From NCBI RefSeq assembly GCF_003696365.1, contig NZ_RFFM01000001.1, positions 682,001 to 746,000 of the forward strand: a stretch of 64,000 bases of DNA, written 5' to 3'. A model generated the notes under the pieces. The model was not told where the DNA came from. It saw only the letters and a list, made by a program, of their open reading frames with translations, and made no database searches. The position numbers were made by a program, and so were the translations under genes. The DNA comes from Stutzerimonas zhaodongensis. GTDB taxonomy: Bacteria > Pseudomonadota > Gammaproteobacteria > Pseudomonadales > Pseudomonadaceae. The first letter of the stretch is position 1; every line of letters begins with the position of its first letter. Of this stretch, positions 1 to 10,287 are shown piece by piece.

Positions 1-590
1 TTGCCGCGCCGGATGGCTTCGGGCTGGTGGATTTCAGCCAGACGGTGCCCTTCTACTATCTCGCGCTGCTGTTTCTGGTTCTGGCGATATGGTTTGCCGG
101 GCGGCTGGCTCGCTCGCTACTGGGGCGTACCTTCATGGCGATCCGCAACGGCGATGCGCTGGCCCAATCACTGGGCATCGACCTGATGCGCAACAAGCTG
201 CTGGCCTTTGTCCTCTCGACCACCTATGCCGGTGTCGCCGGGGGTCTTTATGCCTCGATGATTCGCTTCATCGGCCCGGAGGAAGCCAACCCCAACCACA
301 CGTTCGACATGATCACCTACCTGCTGGTGGGCGGCTTCGGCACCTTGTTCGGGCCGCTGGCCGGTACCGTTGGGATCGTCTGGATCACCCAGTCGCTGCA
401 GTTCCTCGAGGACTACCGGATGATCATCTTCGGCCCGCTGATCGTGGTGCTGGTGATCTTTATGCCGCGTGGCGTGATCGGCACCTTCCTCGGCTGGAAG
501 TTGCGCAAGGACACCGCAGCAGCCCGGGCGAACGACCCGCGTGCCGCCACCAAGGTCACCCCAGGCAACGAGGTGAACAACAATGCTTAA
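1..590 (+). CDS. Branched-chain amino acid-type ABC transporter permease (LivM-like), 3' part
   Basis: Inner-membrane permease of a LivHMGF-type importer. The reading frame is open from base 3 and starts outside the window, so only about the last 195 residues are visible. They hold hydrophobic segments (FYYLALLFLVLAIWFAG and others) and the family motif RNGDALAQSLGID. This matches the conserved cytoplasmic loop of LivM that contacts the ATPases. The end overlaps the start of the next ATPase gene by 8 bases, so the genes are one operon. The substrate cannot be read from the permease; short-chain amides, urea or amino acids are all possible for this family. Confidence 0.9.
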   Translation, partial: AAPDGFGLVDFSQTVPFYYLALLFLVLAIWFAGRLARSLLGRTFMAIRNGDALAQSLGIDLMRNKLLAFVLSTTYAGVAGGLYASMIRFIGPEEANPNHTFDMITYLLVGGFGTLFGPLAGTVGIVWITQSLQFLEDYRMIIFGPLIVVLVIFMPRGVIGTFLGWKLRKDTAAARANDPRAATKVTPGNEVNNNA

Positions 591-1350
591 GGTCGAAAAC
601 CTCACCAAGATGTTCGGCGGGCTGGCGGCGGTGCACGACGTCAGCGTTGAGTTCGAAGCGCGCAAGATCAACGCCATCATCGGCCCGAACGGCGCCGGCA
701 AGAGCACCTTCTTCAACCTGATTTCCGGCGTGCACAAGCCGACCTCCGGTCGCATCCTGATCGACGGCCACGACGTTTCACGGATGCGTTGTGATCGTGT
801 GGCCCGGCTCGGCGTAGGCCGGACCTTTCAGACCACCCACCTGTTCGAGCAGGCCACCGTTCTGGACAACCTGATCGTCGGCCATCGGCTACGTACCCGA
901 TCCGGCCTCTGGGATGTGCTGATCAATTCCAAGCGTCTGCAACAGGAAGAGCGCGAATGCCGCGAGAAGGCCCGCGCCGCGTTGGATTTCGTCGGCCTGG
1001 CGCACTTGGAAAATCGTGTGGTGCTGGATATCTCTCAGGAGGAGCGCAAGCGCGTCGCCTTTGCCCTGGCCTTGGCCACCGAACCGAAGCTGGTGCTGCT
1101 CGACGAGCCGGCGGCAGGCGTCAATCCCGAGGAGACCGAAGGCCTTGCCGAGCTGATCCGCAAGATGCCCGAACACGGCCTGACGGTGTGCCTGATCGAA
1201 CACAAGATGGACATGATCATGGGCCTGGCGGACAAGATCATGGTGCTCAACTACGGCGAGAAGATCGCCGAAGGTACGCCGGCCGAGATCAAGGCTAACC
1301 CGGCTGTCATCGAAGCCTATCTGGGGAGTGACTACGATGCTGCAGCTTGA
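583..1350 (+). CDS. ABC transporter ATP-binding protein, LivG-like
   Basis: First cytoplasmic ATPase of the importer, 255 aa. Walker [10 protein letters not shown] is at residues 34-42, Walker B is [14 protein letters not shown], and the H-loop is LIEHKMD. The NPEET insertion after Walker B is typical of LivG. The signature region reads [11 protein letters not shown] and lacks the glycines of a canonical LSGGQ; the partner LivF carries a normal one. It starts with ATG inside the permease gene and overlaps the next ORF, so translation is probably coupled. Family assignment is secure; the substrate is not. Confidence 0.93.
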   Translation: MLKVENLTKMFGGLAAVHDVSVEFEARKINAIIGPNGAGKSTFFNLISGVHKPTSGRILIDGHDVSRMRCDRVARLGVGRTFQTTHLFEQATVLDNLIVGHRLRTRSGLWDVLINSKRLQQEERECREKARAALDFVGLAHLENRVVLDISQEERKRVAFALALATEPKLVLLDEPAAGVNPEETEGLAELIRKMPEHGLTVCLIEHKMDMIMGLADKIMVLNYGEKIAEGTPAEIKANPAVIEAYLGSDYDAAA

Positions 1351-2044
1351 CCGGGTCGATGTCTGCTACGGCAGCTTCAAGGCGCTCACGCAGGTTTCCA
1401 TGACCGTCGGCGCCGGCGAACTGGTGGTGCTGCTTGGCGCCAACGGTGCCGGCAAGACCACCTTGTTCAACACCATCAGCGGGTTGCTCAAGCCAACCGC
1501 TGGCAGCATTACGCTGGAGGGCAAGCGCATCGACGGCCTCAAGCCTTCCGGCCTGGTTGCCGCTGGCGTTGTGCACTGCCCGGAAGGGCGCAAGCTGTTC
1601 CCGCAGATGTCCGTCTCGCAGAACCTCGCCCTCGGTGCCTATCTGCATCGCCGCGATGGCGAAGGCAACAAGCGCAACCTGAAGGAAGTGCTCGACCTGT
1701 TTCCCATCCTGCACGACAAACGCAACCAGCCGGCCGGTTCGCTGAGCGGTGGCCAGCAGCAGATGGTGGCGATCGGCCGAGCATTGATGAGCCGCCCGCG
1801 TCTGCTGATGCTCGACGAGCCCTCGCTCGGATTGGCGCCGCTGGTGGTCAACCAGATGTTCGAGGTGATCTCGCGCATCAACAAGTCCGGCACCAGTGTG
1901 TTGCTGGCCGAACAGAATGCCTTCGCGGCGCTGAAGATCGCCCATCGTGCCTATGTCATCGAGGGCGGCAGCCTGGTGATGGAAGGTGATCAGCAGGCCA
2001 TGCTGGGTAACGAAGCCGTGCGCAAAGCCTATATCGGCGCCTGA
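1337..2044 (+). CDS. ABC transporter ATP-binding protein, LivF-like
   Basis: Second ATPase of the same importer, 235 aa from the ATG at 1337. I prefer that ATG over the upstream GTG at 1328 because GGGGAG (1323-1328) sits 8 nt before it. Walker [10 protein letters not shown], signature [15 protein letters not shown] and Walker [14 protein letters not shown] are all canonical. LivF and LivG form the nucleotide-binding heterodimer under the LivH/LivM permeases. The gene begins inside the 3' end of the LivG-like gene and is followed 24 nt later by the binding protein. Confidence 0.93.
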   Translation: MLQLDRVDVCYGSFKALTQVSMTVGAGELVVLLGANGAGKTTLFNTISGLLKPTAGSITLEGKRIDGLKPSGLVAAGVVHCPEGRKLFPQMSVSQNLALGAYLHRRDGEGNKRNLKEVLDLFPILHDKRNQPAGSLSGGQQQMVAIGRALMSRPRLLMLDEPSLGLAPLVVNQMFEVISRINKSGTSVLLAEQNAFAALKIAHRAYVIEGGSLVMEGDQQAMLGNEAVRKAYIGA

Positions 2045-2068
2045 ACAGTCATGACCCAGGAGATAACA

Positions 2069-3211
2069 ATGAAAACGCTCAAAGCGCTTGGACTGGCAAT
2101 CGCCGTCGCCTTTACTTCTTCACAGGTGTCCGCCGAGCAAACGCTCAACATCGGCTTTACCGGCCCGCTCAGCGGCGGCGCTGCGCTCTATGGCGAGAAC
2201 ACACTGTCCGGTCTGCGCATGGCTGTTGAGGATGCCAACAAGGCGGGCGGGCTCAAGATTGGCGGCGAGACCTACAAGGTCAATCTCATCAGCCTGGACG
2301 ACAAGTACTCGCCGAGCCAGGCGGCAACCAACGCCAAGCGCCTGGTGAAAGAGTCCAAAGCCGCTGCCGTGTTCGTCCCGCATACCGGCGGAGTGTTTGC
2401 ACTGCAGGATTTCAATGTCGCCGACAACTTCCTGATCATGGCCTATACCAGCGTCCCCTCGGTGACCGAGCAGGGCAATCCGCTGACCGTACGCATACCG
2501 CCTGAATTCACCGGCTACGTCGATGCCTTTTCCGACTACGCGCTCAAGCATTACGGCAAGAAACTCGGCATCGCAGGCGCGACCCACGAGTACGCCAAGA
2601 TCTGGACCAACATGATGACAAAGGCCTGGGAGGAGAAGGGCGGAGAGATCGTCGCCAGCAACCCCATGGACTACAACAAGTCGACCGATTTCTACACGGG
2701 TGTGAGCCGGGTAATTGCGTCCAATCCGGACGTGATGTTCGTCGGTGGTGCATCTGAACCCACCGGGCTGGTCATGCAGCAGGCCCGTCAGCTCGGATTT
2801 CCGGGCGCGTTCATCGTGATGGATCAGGCCAAACTGGACGAGATCGCCGCTGTCACTGGCGGTTTCGATCTGCTGGAAGGCGCTATCGGCGTGGTGCCGC
2901 TGTCCGAGTACCAGGGTGAAGAGGCGAAGGCTTTCGTCGAGCGCTACAAGCAGGCCCACGGCAAGGTGCCGGGCTCTGAAGCGGCTTATAACTACCTGGC
3001 CTTCCATGCGATGGCCAAGGCGATGGAACTGGCTGGCAGTACAGAGCCACAGCAGGTTCGCGACAAGATGGCCGAGGCGATCAGCACCATGGAACCTAAG
3101 TACAACCTTTACTCGATCCAGGGCATCACGGACGAAGGCGGCTTCATCACACCGACAACGATGTCGGTGGTGGAAGGCGGCAAGATCGTCAGCAAGCAAA
3201 TCGGCGAGTAA
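2069..3211 (+). CDS. Periplasmic amino acid/amide-binding protein of the LivK family
   Basis: Soluble receptor for the LivM/G/F-like importer, 380 aa from ATG 2069, with AGGAGA at 2058-2063 as ribosome site. An N-terminal signal peptide (KALGLAIAVAFTSSQVSA) is followed by the mature start EQTLNIGFTGPLSGGAA, typical of type 1 periplasmic binding proteins (Peripl_BP_6). The length fits LivK, AmiC or UrtA relatives. Its position last in the operon is common for this group. The ligand is not evident from sequence. An extended start at 2051 is possible but would spoil the signal peptide. Confidence 0.9.
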   Translation: MKTLKALGLAIAVAFTSSQVSAEQTLNIGFTGPLSGGAALYGENTLSGLRMAVEDANKAGGLKIGGETYKVNLISLDDKYSPSQAATNAKRLVKESKAAAVFVPHTGGVFALQDFNVADNFLIMAYTSVPSVTEQGNPLTVRIPPEFTGYVDAFSDYALKHYGKKLGIAGATHEYAKIWTNMMTKAWEEKGGEIVASNPMDYNKSTDFYTGVSRVIASNPDVMFVGGASEPTGLVMQQARQLGFPGAFIVMDQAKLDEIAAVTGGFDLLEGAIGVVPLSEYQGEEAKAFVERYKQAHGKVPGSEAAYNYLAFHAMAKAMELAGSTEPQQVRDKMAEAISTMEPKYNLYSIQGITDEGGFITPTTMSVVEGGKIVSKQIGE

Positions 3212-3417
3212 GACCGTCAGCGCAGACACTATGGCTTTCAGCGAGCGGGGCTAGACACGGTACGTCAAGCCTCAACGCCCTAATACCGCTTTGCTTTGCG
3301 CATCACTTTTGAGGTGGATGGAAGCGAATAAGCTGCATTTTGTGAGCTTTTATGATGCGATCTGTCTTGATTCGCATCAGCGGTATATCCGCCTGTCCGT
3401 ATTCGCCGGGTGGCGAC

Positions 3418-3444
3418 TCAAGCAGAGGGGAGGGCAGCCGTAAC
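3418..3444 (+). promoter_or_regulatory. Candidate sigma-28 (FliA) promoter of the chemoreceptor gene
   Basis: TCAAG at 3418-3422, then 14 nt, then GCCGTAAC at 3437-3444. This approximates the FliA pattern TAAAG-N14-GCCGATAA. It lies 35 nt before the preferred ATG at 3479, and chemoreceptor genes are frequent FliA targets. If real, it rules out translation from the further upstream start at 3410. This is a motif match by eye only. Confidence 0.45.
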
Positions 3445-3478
3445 GCTGCGTAACGTAGTTCCCCCGCGGAGTTGTAGC

Positions 3479-5473
3479 ATGCCCTTTCTTCCAACCCGAA
3501 TCGCCTCGCGCATGACGCTCGGCGTTATCTTCCTATTGATTCTTACCGCGCTGGCGATATACGCGGTCATGACCCTGGGCGGCAAACCCAAGCTGGTCGC
3601 CGCGGGTTCGGCGGCTGCCGAACAGTCAGCCAGTGCTCTGGCCCGCCAGCTGACGATCCAGCTCAGCCGAATCGAAGGCACTACCGCAGCCATGGCCCAT
3701 CTTGCGGAGACGATGCCAAACGATGAGCCTCTGGCGATGTCGGTTCTGCCGAACCTGATCGATGGCCAGGGTGACGTGGCCATTGCCGGAGGCGGGCTGT
3801 GGCCGGAACCCAATGCCTTTACGCCCGGTGTGGCGCGTCGCAGCTTCTTCTGGGCGCGTACCGACAATGGCGGGCTCGACTACTCGGACGACTACAACTC
3901 GTCGCAGACGCCCGCCTATCACGGGGAGTCCTGGTACAGCGGTGCGCGTTCGGCCGCCGCCGGGCGCTGCGTCTGGTCGGAAGGCTATCTTGACGCAGTC
4001 AGCGGCGTCGCAATGACCACTTGCAGCGTGCACTATAAACGCAGCGGCGCTTTCGCCGGCGTGGCCACGCTCGACCTGAAACTCGATGGCCTGGCCAACT
4101 TCCTCGATGCCAAGGGTGGCGTAACTGGCGGCTATGCGTTTGCCGTCGATCAGGCGGGCAACCTGCTGTTTTTTCCTGGCGTCAAGGCAAGCGGTGGCTT
4201 GCCGACCTTGGCGGACCGTGCCAGCGATCAACCCTGGCTGAAGCCAGTTGCCGCGGCGGTGGAAGCAGGGGGGGCGGGCAATGCATCGCTATATCTCCAG
4301 CACGATGGCGTGGTGGACGGGCCGGCCTACGTAACGCTGGTCACCATGGAGGGCACCGGCTGGCGGGTCGGCTTGGTCACTCCCGAGGCGAGCGTCGTCG
4401 GTCTCGCCCAGGAATTGACTCTGAAAATGGTATTGCTCCTGCTGCCGCTTCTGGGCGGGCTGTTGGGCGTGGCTTGGTTGGCGGGCAAGCGGTTGTTGGC
4501 GCAACTGGAGGAAACCACGGGCCAGATCGAGCGCCTCGGCCAGGGTGGCGGTCATGGTGATGCCCAGCTCGACGTTCGTCGCGCCGATGAACTGGGTGCC
4601 TTGCGCGGCGCGGTCAATCGCTACGCCGGCTCATTACGCGACATGCTGCGGCGTATCGCCGATGAGTCTGCCAGCCTCGAGCGGCAGGCCAATGAACTGG
4701 CGCGGCTGTCGATCGGCCTGGCTGATCGCGCCGAAGCTCAACGGCAGGACAACACCTTGCTGGCGACGGCCATTACGGAAATGTCGGCCAGCGCGGCGGA
4801 AGTCGCACAAAACACCACCGATTGTTCGGACACGGCTCGTCAGTCACTGTCGGCGGCCGAGCAAGGGCAGGGCCAGGTACAGCGCAACAGCGATGTGATC
4901 GGAGGGCTGGCTGGTGAAATCAATCATGCCGCTTCGGCCATCACTCAGTTGGGCTCGGACATCGAGCGGGTCGGTAGCGTACTGGACGTGATCAAGTCGA
5001 TTTCCGAGCAGACCAATCTGCTGGCCCTCAACGCTGCCATCGAAGCGGCTCGGGCTGGTGAGCAGGGCCGTGGTTTCGCGGTGGTTGCCGACGAGGTGCG
5101 AACCCTCGCGGGCCGCACTCAGAGTTCAGCCAATGAAATCCAGCAGATGATCACCCAATTGCGCCAGGCATCTGCCCAGGCAGTATCAACCATGCAGGCT
5201 GGCGCGCAGCGTACCCACGAAGCCGTGCAGCAGGCTGATAGCGTGGCGGGCACGCTCGGCAACACGGTTATCAGCTTCGACGATATCGTCCAGCGCGCCC
5301 AGCAGATCGCCGTGGCCGCGCAGGAGCAAAGCCATGTGACGCAGGAAATCAACGAGCTGGCCGTGCGTATCCATACGGCAAGCGAGGAGGGCGCCCGCGA
5401 TGCGGCCACGCTGCGCGAACTGGGCCAGGGCATGCAGGCCATATCGCAGCGGCTGGCTGGCATGAGTCGCTGA
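3479..5473 (+). CDS. Methyl-accepting chemotaxis protein with periplasmic sensor domain
   Basis: Membrane chemoreceptor, 664 aa from ATG 3479 (GCGGAG 7 nt upstream). TM1 is at about residues 12-34 ([18 protein letters not shown]). A roughly 290-residue periplasmic domain of Cache type follows, and TM2 is near residues 320-345 ([20 protein letters not shown]). Next come a HAMP-like linker and the cytoplasmic four-helix bundle. The strictly conserved hairpin tip [20 protein letters not shown] is present. No C-terminal CheR/CheB-tethering pentapeptide is seen. It sits between two ABC importers for nitrogen compounds, which hints at, but does not prove, a related ligand. Confidence 0.93.
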   Translation: MPFLPTRIASRMTLGVIFLLILTALAIYAVMTLGGKPKLVAAGSAAAEQSASALARQLTIQLSRIEGTTAAMAHLAETMPNDEPLAMSVLPNLIDGQGDVAIAGGGLWPEPNAFTPGVARRSFFWARTDNGGLDYSDDYNSSQTPAYHGESWYSGARSAAAGRCVWSEGYLDAVSGVAMTTCSVHYKRSGAFAGVATLDLKLDGLANFLDAKGGVTGGYAFAVDQAGNLLFFPGVKASGGLPTLADRASDQPWLKPVAAAVEAGGAGNASLYLQHDGVVDGPAYVTLVTMEGTGWRVGLVTPEASVVGLAQELTLKMVLLLLPLLGGLLGVAWLAGKRLLAQLEETTGQIERLGQGGGHGDAQLDVRRADELGALRGAVNRYAGSLRDMLRRIADESASLERQANELARLSIGLADRAEAQRQDNTLLATAITEMSASAAEVAQNTTDCSDTARQSLSAAEQGQGQVQRNSDVIGGLAGEINHAASAITQLGSDIERVGSVLDVIKSISEQTNLLALNAAIEAARAGEQGRGFAVVADEVRTLAGRTQSSANEIQQMITQLRQASAQAVSTMQAGAQRTHEAVQQADSVAGTLGNTVISFDDIVQRAQQIAVAAQEQSHVTQEINELAVRIHTASEEGARDAATLRELGQGMQAISQRLAGMSR

Positions 5474-5530
5474 TCAGACAGGGCGCGTAATCCACGCGCT
5501 GCCCCTTGATTGCCTTTACGCCAAATGAAG

Positions 5531-5555
5531 AGCCCCGCCTGGCGCGGGGCTTTTT
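5531..5555 (+). terminator. Rho-independent terminator after the chemoreceptor gene
   Basis: Perfect 8-bp stem AGCCCCGC / GCGGGGCT with a 5-nt loop, followed by TTTTT. It lies 58 nt after the chemoreceptor stop, between convergent genes. The T run is only on the plus-strand side. Confidence 0.9.
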
Positions 5556-5588
5556 CGTGGCTGCTTACGGCGCGCCTGCCGCAGAGCG

Positions 5589-6287
5589 TCAGATCGCTAC
5601 CAGCCCACGCACACCTTCGGCTTCCATGGTCTCGCCGCGGCCCTGCTGAATGATTTCGCCGCGGCTCATCACCAGGTACTGGTCGGCCAGCTCCGCAGCG
5701 AAGTCGTAGAACTGTTCCACCAGCAGGATCGCCATGTCGCCGCGGGCGGCTAGTTTCTTGATGACCACGCCGATCTCCTTGATCACCGAAGGTTGGATGC
5801 CTTCGGTGGGTTCGTCGAGGATCAGCAGGCGCGGCTTGCTCGCCAGGGCGCGGCCGATGGCCAGCTGTTGCTGCTGGCCGCCGGAGAGGTCACCCCCACG
5901 GCGGTGCTTCATTTCCTTGAGCACCGGGAACAGCTCGTAGATGAACTCGGGTACTTCCTTGGCTTCCTTGGCACTGAAGCGGGACAAGCCCATCAGCAGA
6001 TTTTCCTCGACCGTCAGCCTGCCGAAAATCTCCCGCCCCTGGGGCACGTAAGCAATACCGGCGTGTACGCGCTGGTGGGGTTTGAAACCAGTGATCTGCT
6101 TGCCCTCCCAGTTCACCGCGCCTTCCTTGGCCGGAATCAAACCCATCAGGCATTTGAGCAGTGTGGTCTTGCCGACGCCGTTACGCCCGAGCAGGCAGGT
6201 GACTTCGCCGATCTTCGCGTCGAACGACAGGCCGCGGAGGATATGGCTGCCGCCGTAGTACTGATGCAGTTGCTGGACTTGCAGCAT
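5589..6287 (-). CDS. urtE: Urea ABC transporter ATP-binding subunit UrtE
   Basis: Second ATPase of the UrtABCDE urea importer, 232 aa from the ATG at 6287, preceded by GAAGGAGT. The start MLQVQQLHQYYGGSHILRG is the typical UrtE N-terminus. The longer in-frame extension to 6413 runs through an intergenic palindrome and is rejected. Walker A GRNGVGKTT, signature LSGGQQQQLAIGRAL and Walker B LLILDEPTEGIQP are present; the last is characteristic of UrtE. It is the last gene of urtABCDE on this strand. Confidence 0.95.
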   Translation of the reverse strand: MLQVQQLHQYYGGSHILRGLSFDAKIGEVTCLLGRNGVGKTTLLKCLMGLIPAKEGAVNWEGKQITGFKPHQRVHAGIAYVPQGREIFGRLTVEENLLMGLSRFSAKEAKEVPEFIYELFPVLKEMKHRRGGDLSGGQQQQLAIGRALASKPRLLILDEPTEGIQPSVIKEIGVVIKKLAARGDMAILLVEQFYDFAAELADQYLVMSRGEIIQQGRGETMEAEGVRGLVAI

Positions 6288-6305
6288 GTGCGACTCCTTC
6301 ACTTT

Positions 6306-6409
6306 GGTGGATAAGCCTCTGGCGTTATCCACCCTACGATTAGGTTTGCGTTGATGCGCTGGGACGTTCGGCGGGCGTAGGGTGGATGACGCTTCACCCA
6401 CCCTACGAA
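6306..6409. repeat. Double palindromic intergenic repeat (GTAGGGTGG family)
   Basis: Two adjacent inverted repeats lie between urtD and urtE. The first is GGTGGATAA...TTATCCACC with CCTACG after it (about 6306-6336). The second is CGTAGGGTGG...CCACCCTACG (about 6376-6409). The same core recurs near 10.2, 14.65, 25.68, 40.33 and 47.5 kb. This is a dispersed extragenic palindrome; being between operon genes it could form stem-loops in the urt mRNA. Confidence 0.8.
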
Positions 6410-6413
6410 TCAA

Positions 6414-7264
<851 letters not shown>

Positions 7265-7268
<4 letters not shown>

Positions 7269-8344
7269 TGTTCGCCCCTCCGGCGCAGCAATCCGATGAC
7301 GCCTTTCGGCAGGTACAGGGTGACGATGATGAACAGCGCGCCGAGGGCAAACAGCCAGTATTCAGGAAAGGCAACGGTGAACCAGCTCTTCATGCCGTTG
7401 ACGATCCCGGCACCGAGCAGCGGGCCGATCAGCGTGCCGCGCCCGCCGAGGGCGACCCAGACGGCGGCTTCGATGGATTGCGTCGGTGCCATTTCGCTGG
7501 GATTGATGATTCCCACCTGCGGTACGTAGAGCGCACCGGCCAGCCCGCAGAGCACCGCCGACAGTGTCCAGATGAACAGCTTGTAGCCACGGGGATCGTA
7601 GCCGCAGAACATCAGTCGGTTTTCCGCATCACGCAGCGCTGTGAGCACCCGGCCGAACTTGCTGCGCGCCAGCCGCCATCCAAGGAGGAGGCTGCCAACG
7701 AGCAGCGCGACGGTGGCGAGGAAAAGCGTAGCGCGGGTTGCCGGAGCCGAAATCGAGAAGCCGAGAATGGTCTTGAAGTCGGTGAAGCCGTTGTTGCCGC
7801 CAAAGCCGGTTTCGTTGCGAAAGAAGAGCAGCATGCCGGCGAAGGTCAGCGCCTGGGTCATGATCGAGAAGTAAACACCCTTGATCCGCGAGCGGAAGGC
7901 GAAGAAGCCGAACACGAAAGCCAGCAACCCTGGTGCCAGCACCACCAGGCACATCGCCCACAGGAAGCTGGAGGTGCCGTACCAGTACCAGGGCAGCTCG
8001 GTCCAGGCGAGAAAGCTCATGAATGCCGGCAGCCCGTCGCCGGCACTTTCACGCATCAGGTACATGCCCATGGCGTAGCCGCCGAGAGCGAAGAACAGAC
8101 CGTGGCCGAGGGACAACAAGCCCGCGTAGCCCCACACCAGATCCAGCGCCAGGGCGACGATCGCATAGCAGAGAATCTTGCCGACTAGCGTCAGTGTGTA
8201 GGCCGAAACGTGAAAGACATTGTCCGCGGGAAGCAGATGCAGCAGTGGCATCGCCAGCAGGATTGCGAGCACCAAGCCGAGGGCAACAGCGGTGACTTTC
8301 GGCCCAGCCTTCTGCGCAGCCGTTAGGGTAAGAGGCTGATTCAT
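7265..8344 (-). CDS. urtC: Urea ABC transporter permease UrtC
   Basis: Inner-membrane permease of the urea importer, 359 aa, LivM family. It has about eight to ten hydrophobic segments and the motifs DLVWGYAGLLSLGHGLFFALGGY near residue 70 and LTALRDAENRLMFCGYDP in the ATPase-contact loop. The C-terminus ends LPKGVIGLLRRRGEQ. It sits between urtB and urtD with a 4-base overlap to urtD. The gap of about 170 nt to urtB holds a REP-like palindrome. Confidence 0.95.
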
Positions 8345-8404
8345 ACGAGGCCGTCCTGACGATAATTGGTGGCGTATGCGCCGATTCCCGCGCTTGCTGC
8401 CTTT

Positions 8405-8428
8405 TGTAGGAGCCAGCTTGCTGGCGAT
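8405..8428. repeat. REP-like palindrome
   Basis: TTGTAGGAGCCAGCTTGCTGGCGA contains the perfect inverted repeat GCCAGC-TT-GCTGGC. It resembles Pseudomonas REP units of the GTAGGAGC type. It lies between urtB and urtC. Confidence 0.7.
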
Positions 8429-8513
8429 CCTGCGCGGTTGTGGGCTGGGGCGTTGATCACTAGCGAGAACTGGGCGCCCCTCATCGTTCCAGCGAAGGAG
8501 GGAAGGTAAGTCT

Positions 8514-10085
8514 TCAATCGATCACCCTCCCTTTCAGCGCGAACAACCCCTGAGGACGTTTCTGAATGAACAGGATGATCAGTGCGAGGATGAGGATCTT
8601 GCCCAGCACGGCGCCGATCTGCGGTTCGAGAATCTTATTGGCGATGCCGAGCCCGAAAGCAGCAAAGATGCTGCCGGCCAGCTGTCCGACCCCACCGAGC
8701 ACGACGACGAGGAAGGAATCGATGATGTAGCCCTGGCCGAGGTCCGGGCCGACGTTGCCGATCTGGCTCAGCGCAACACCGCCAAGCCCGGCGATGCCCG
8801 AGCCCAACCCGAAGGCCACCATGTCGATGCGCCCGGTGGGCACGCCGCAGCAGGCGGCCATGTTGCGGTTCTGCGTTACCGCACGCACGTTCAGGCCCAG
8901 GCGCGTCTTGTTCAGCAGCAGCCAGGTCAGCAGCACCACGAACAGCGCGAAGCCGATGATCACCATGCGGTTGTAGGGCAGCACGAGGTTGGGCAGCACC
9001 TGCAACCCACCGGAGAGCCAGCCGGGGTTGGCGACTTCCACGTTCTGCGCGCCGAACAGCACGCGCACCAGCTGGATCAGGATCAGGCTGATGCCCCAGG
9101 TCGCCAGCAGGGTTTCCAACGGGCGGCCGTAGAGATGGCGGATAACGGTGCGTTCGAGTGCCATGCCAATGGCTGCGGTGACGAAGAAGGCCACCGGCAG
9201 GGCTACCAATGGGTAGAACGCCAGTGCGTCCGGCATGAGGCGCGCCATCATCACTTGCACCATGTAGGTGGTGTAGGCCCCGAGCATCAGCATCTCGCCG
9301 TGGGCCATGTTGATCACGCCGAGCAGGCCAAAGGTGATCGCCAGCCCGAGGGCCGCGAGCAGGAGTATCGAGCCCAGCGACAGACCGCTGAAGGCCTGGC
9401 CGAGCAGTTCGCCGATCAAGAGCTTGCGCTTGACCTGCGCCAGGCTGGTTTCCGCCGCCTTGCGTACGCCTGCGTCGGTTTCCGCCTCGTCGGCGAGCAG
9501 GTTTTCCAGGCGGACCCGCGCCAGTGGAGCGCCGGTTTCGCCGAGCAGGCGAACGGCAGCCAGCCGTACGGCAGGATCCTCCACGCTTAGTTGCAGGTTG
9601 GCCAGCGCCAGAGTCAGGGCTTCGCTGACGGCCGGATCGTCCTCGGCTTCCAGGCGCTGCCCGAGCAGTTCGAGTTGCTCTGGTTGACCGCTGCGTTGCA
9701 GACGCTTGGCCGCGCTGAGGCGCTGTGACGGATCATCGGAGAACAGTTGGTGGCTGGCCAAGGCCGTATTGAGCAGGCCGCGCAGGCGGTTGTTCAGGCG
9801 CAGCTTCTTCGGGGTGCCGAGCGGCTCGGCGCTGCCTTCGAACGCGCGATAGGCACCGTTCTCTTCGATGAAGGGCGTCTTGTCATCGTCGATGGCCACA
9901 CGGTTTGCGCGCAGCGCTTCGATCAGCGGCAGCCGTTCGGGTGCGGGCGCGGCGGCCCAGCTTTCCAGCAGCTTGGCCTGTTTGGCCGGGCTGGCCTTGG
10001 CGTAGTCGGCTGCGTCTCCAGCCTGTGCCGCCCAGGGCAGCGCGAGCAGGAGCAGCAGCAATAATCGGTGCAGGGCAGTGTTCAT
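8514..10085 (-). CDS. urtB: Urea ABC transporter permease UrtB
   Basis: Inner-membrane permease of the urea importer, 523 aa from the ATG at 10085. A signal-like N-terminus (LLLLLLALPWAAQAG) is followed by a soluble, HEAT-like helical domain to about residue 225. The LivH-type permease domain begins at GLSLGSILLLAALGLAITF and includes GVINMAHGEMLMLGAY. This long N-terminal domain is usual for proteobacterial UrtB. It is the second gene of the operon, after urtA. Confidence 0.94.
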   Translation of the reverse strand: MNTALHRLLLLLLLALPWAAQAGDAADYAKASPAKQAKLLESWAAAPAPERLPLIEALRANRVAIDDDKTPFIEENGAYRAFEGSAEPLGTPKKLRLNNRLRGLLNTALASHQLFSDDPSQRLSAAKRLQRSGQPEQLELLGQRLEAEDDPAVSEALTLALANLQLSVEDPAVRLAAVRLLGETGAPLARVRLENLLADEAETDAGVRKAAETSLAQVKRKLLIGELLGQAFSGLSLGSILLLAALGLAITFGLLGVINMAHGEMLMLGAYTTYMVQVMMARLMPDALAFYPLVALPVAFFVTAAIGMALERTVIRHLYGRPLETLLATWGISLILIQLVRVLFGAQNVEVANPGWLSGGLQVLPNLVLPYNRMVIIGFALFVVLLTWLLLNKTRLGLNVRAVTQNRNMAACCGVPTGRIDMVAFGLGSGIAGLGGVALSQIGNVGPDLGQGYIIDSFLVVVLGGVGQLAGSIFAAFGLGIANKILEPQIGAVLGKILILALIILFIQKRPQGLFALKGRVID

Positions 10086-10198
10086 CAATGCATTCCCCAG
10101 AGGAGGTCGCGGGCTCTCTTGATGGAGCTAGTGACGGCTGCAGGCGGATGAGAAAAGCGTCATTCATCCGCCGTTGCAGCGTCGAAAGGTGGGCCGGT

Positions 10199-10271
10199 TG
10201 TAGGGTGGGCTTCAGCTCTCGAGGGCTGATGGCGGGCTAAAGCGCAACGCCGCCCGGCCCACCCTACGAAC
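10199..10271. repeat. GTAGGGTGG-family inverted repeat between urtA and urtB
   Basis: TAGGGTGGGC at the left end and GCCCACCCTACG at the right end form the arms of a stem of about 10 bp with a long inner part. It lies in the 200-nt gap between urtA and urtB. This position could allow mRNA processing that leaves more urtA than urtB message, which is common for binding-protein genes; that effect is inference. Confidence 0.65.
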
Positions 10272-10287
10272 GTGATGCGCGCGTCGA

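Noticed and set aside
2120..3229. 369-aa ORF antisense to the LivK-like gene
   Set aside because: It mirrors the codon structure of a clear binding-protein gene, has no family resemblance and no ribosome site.
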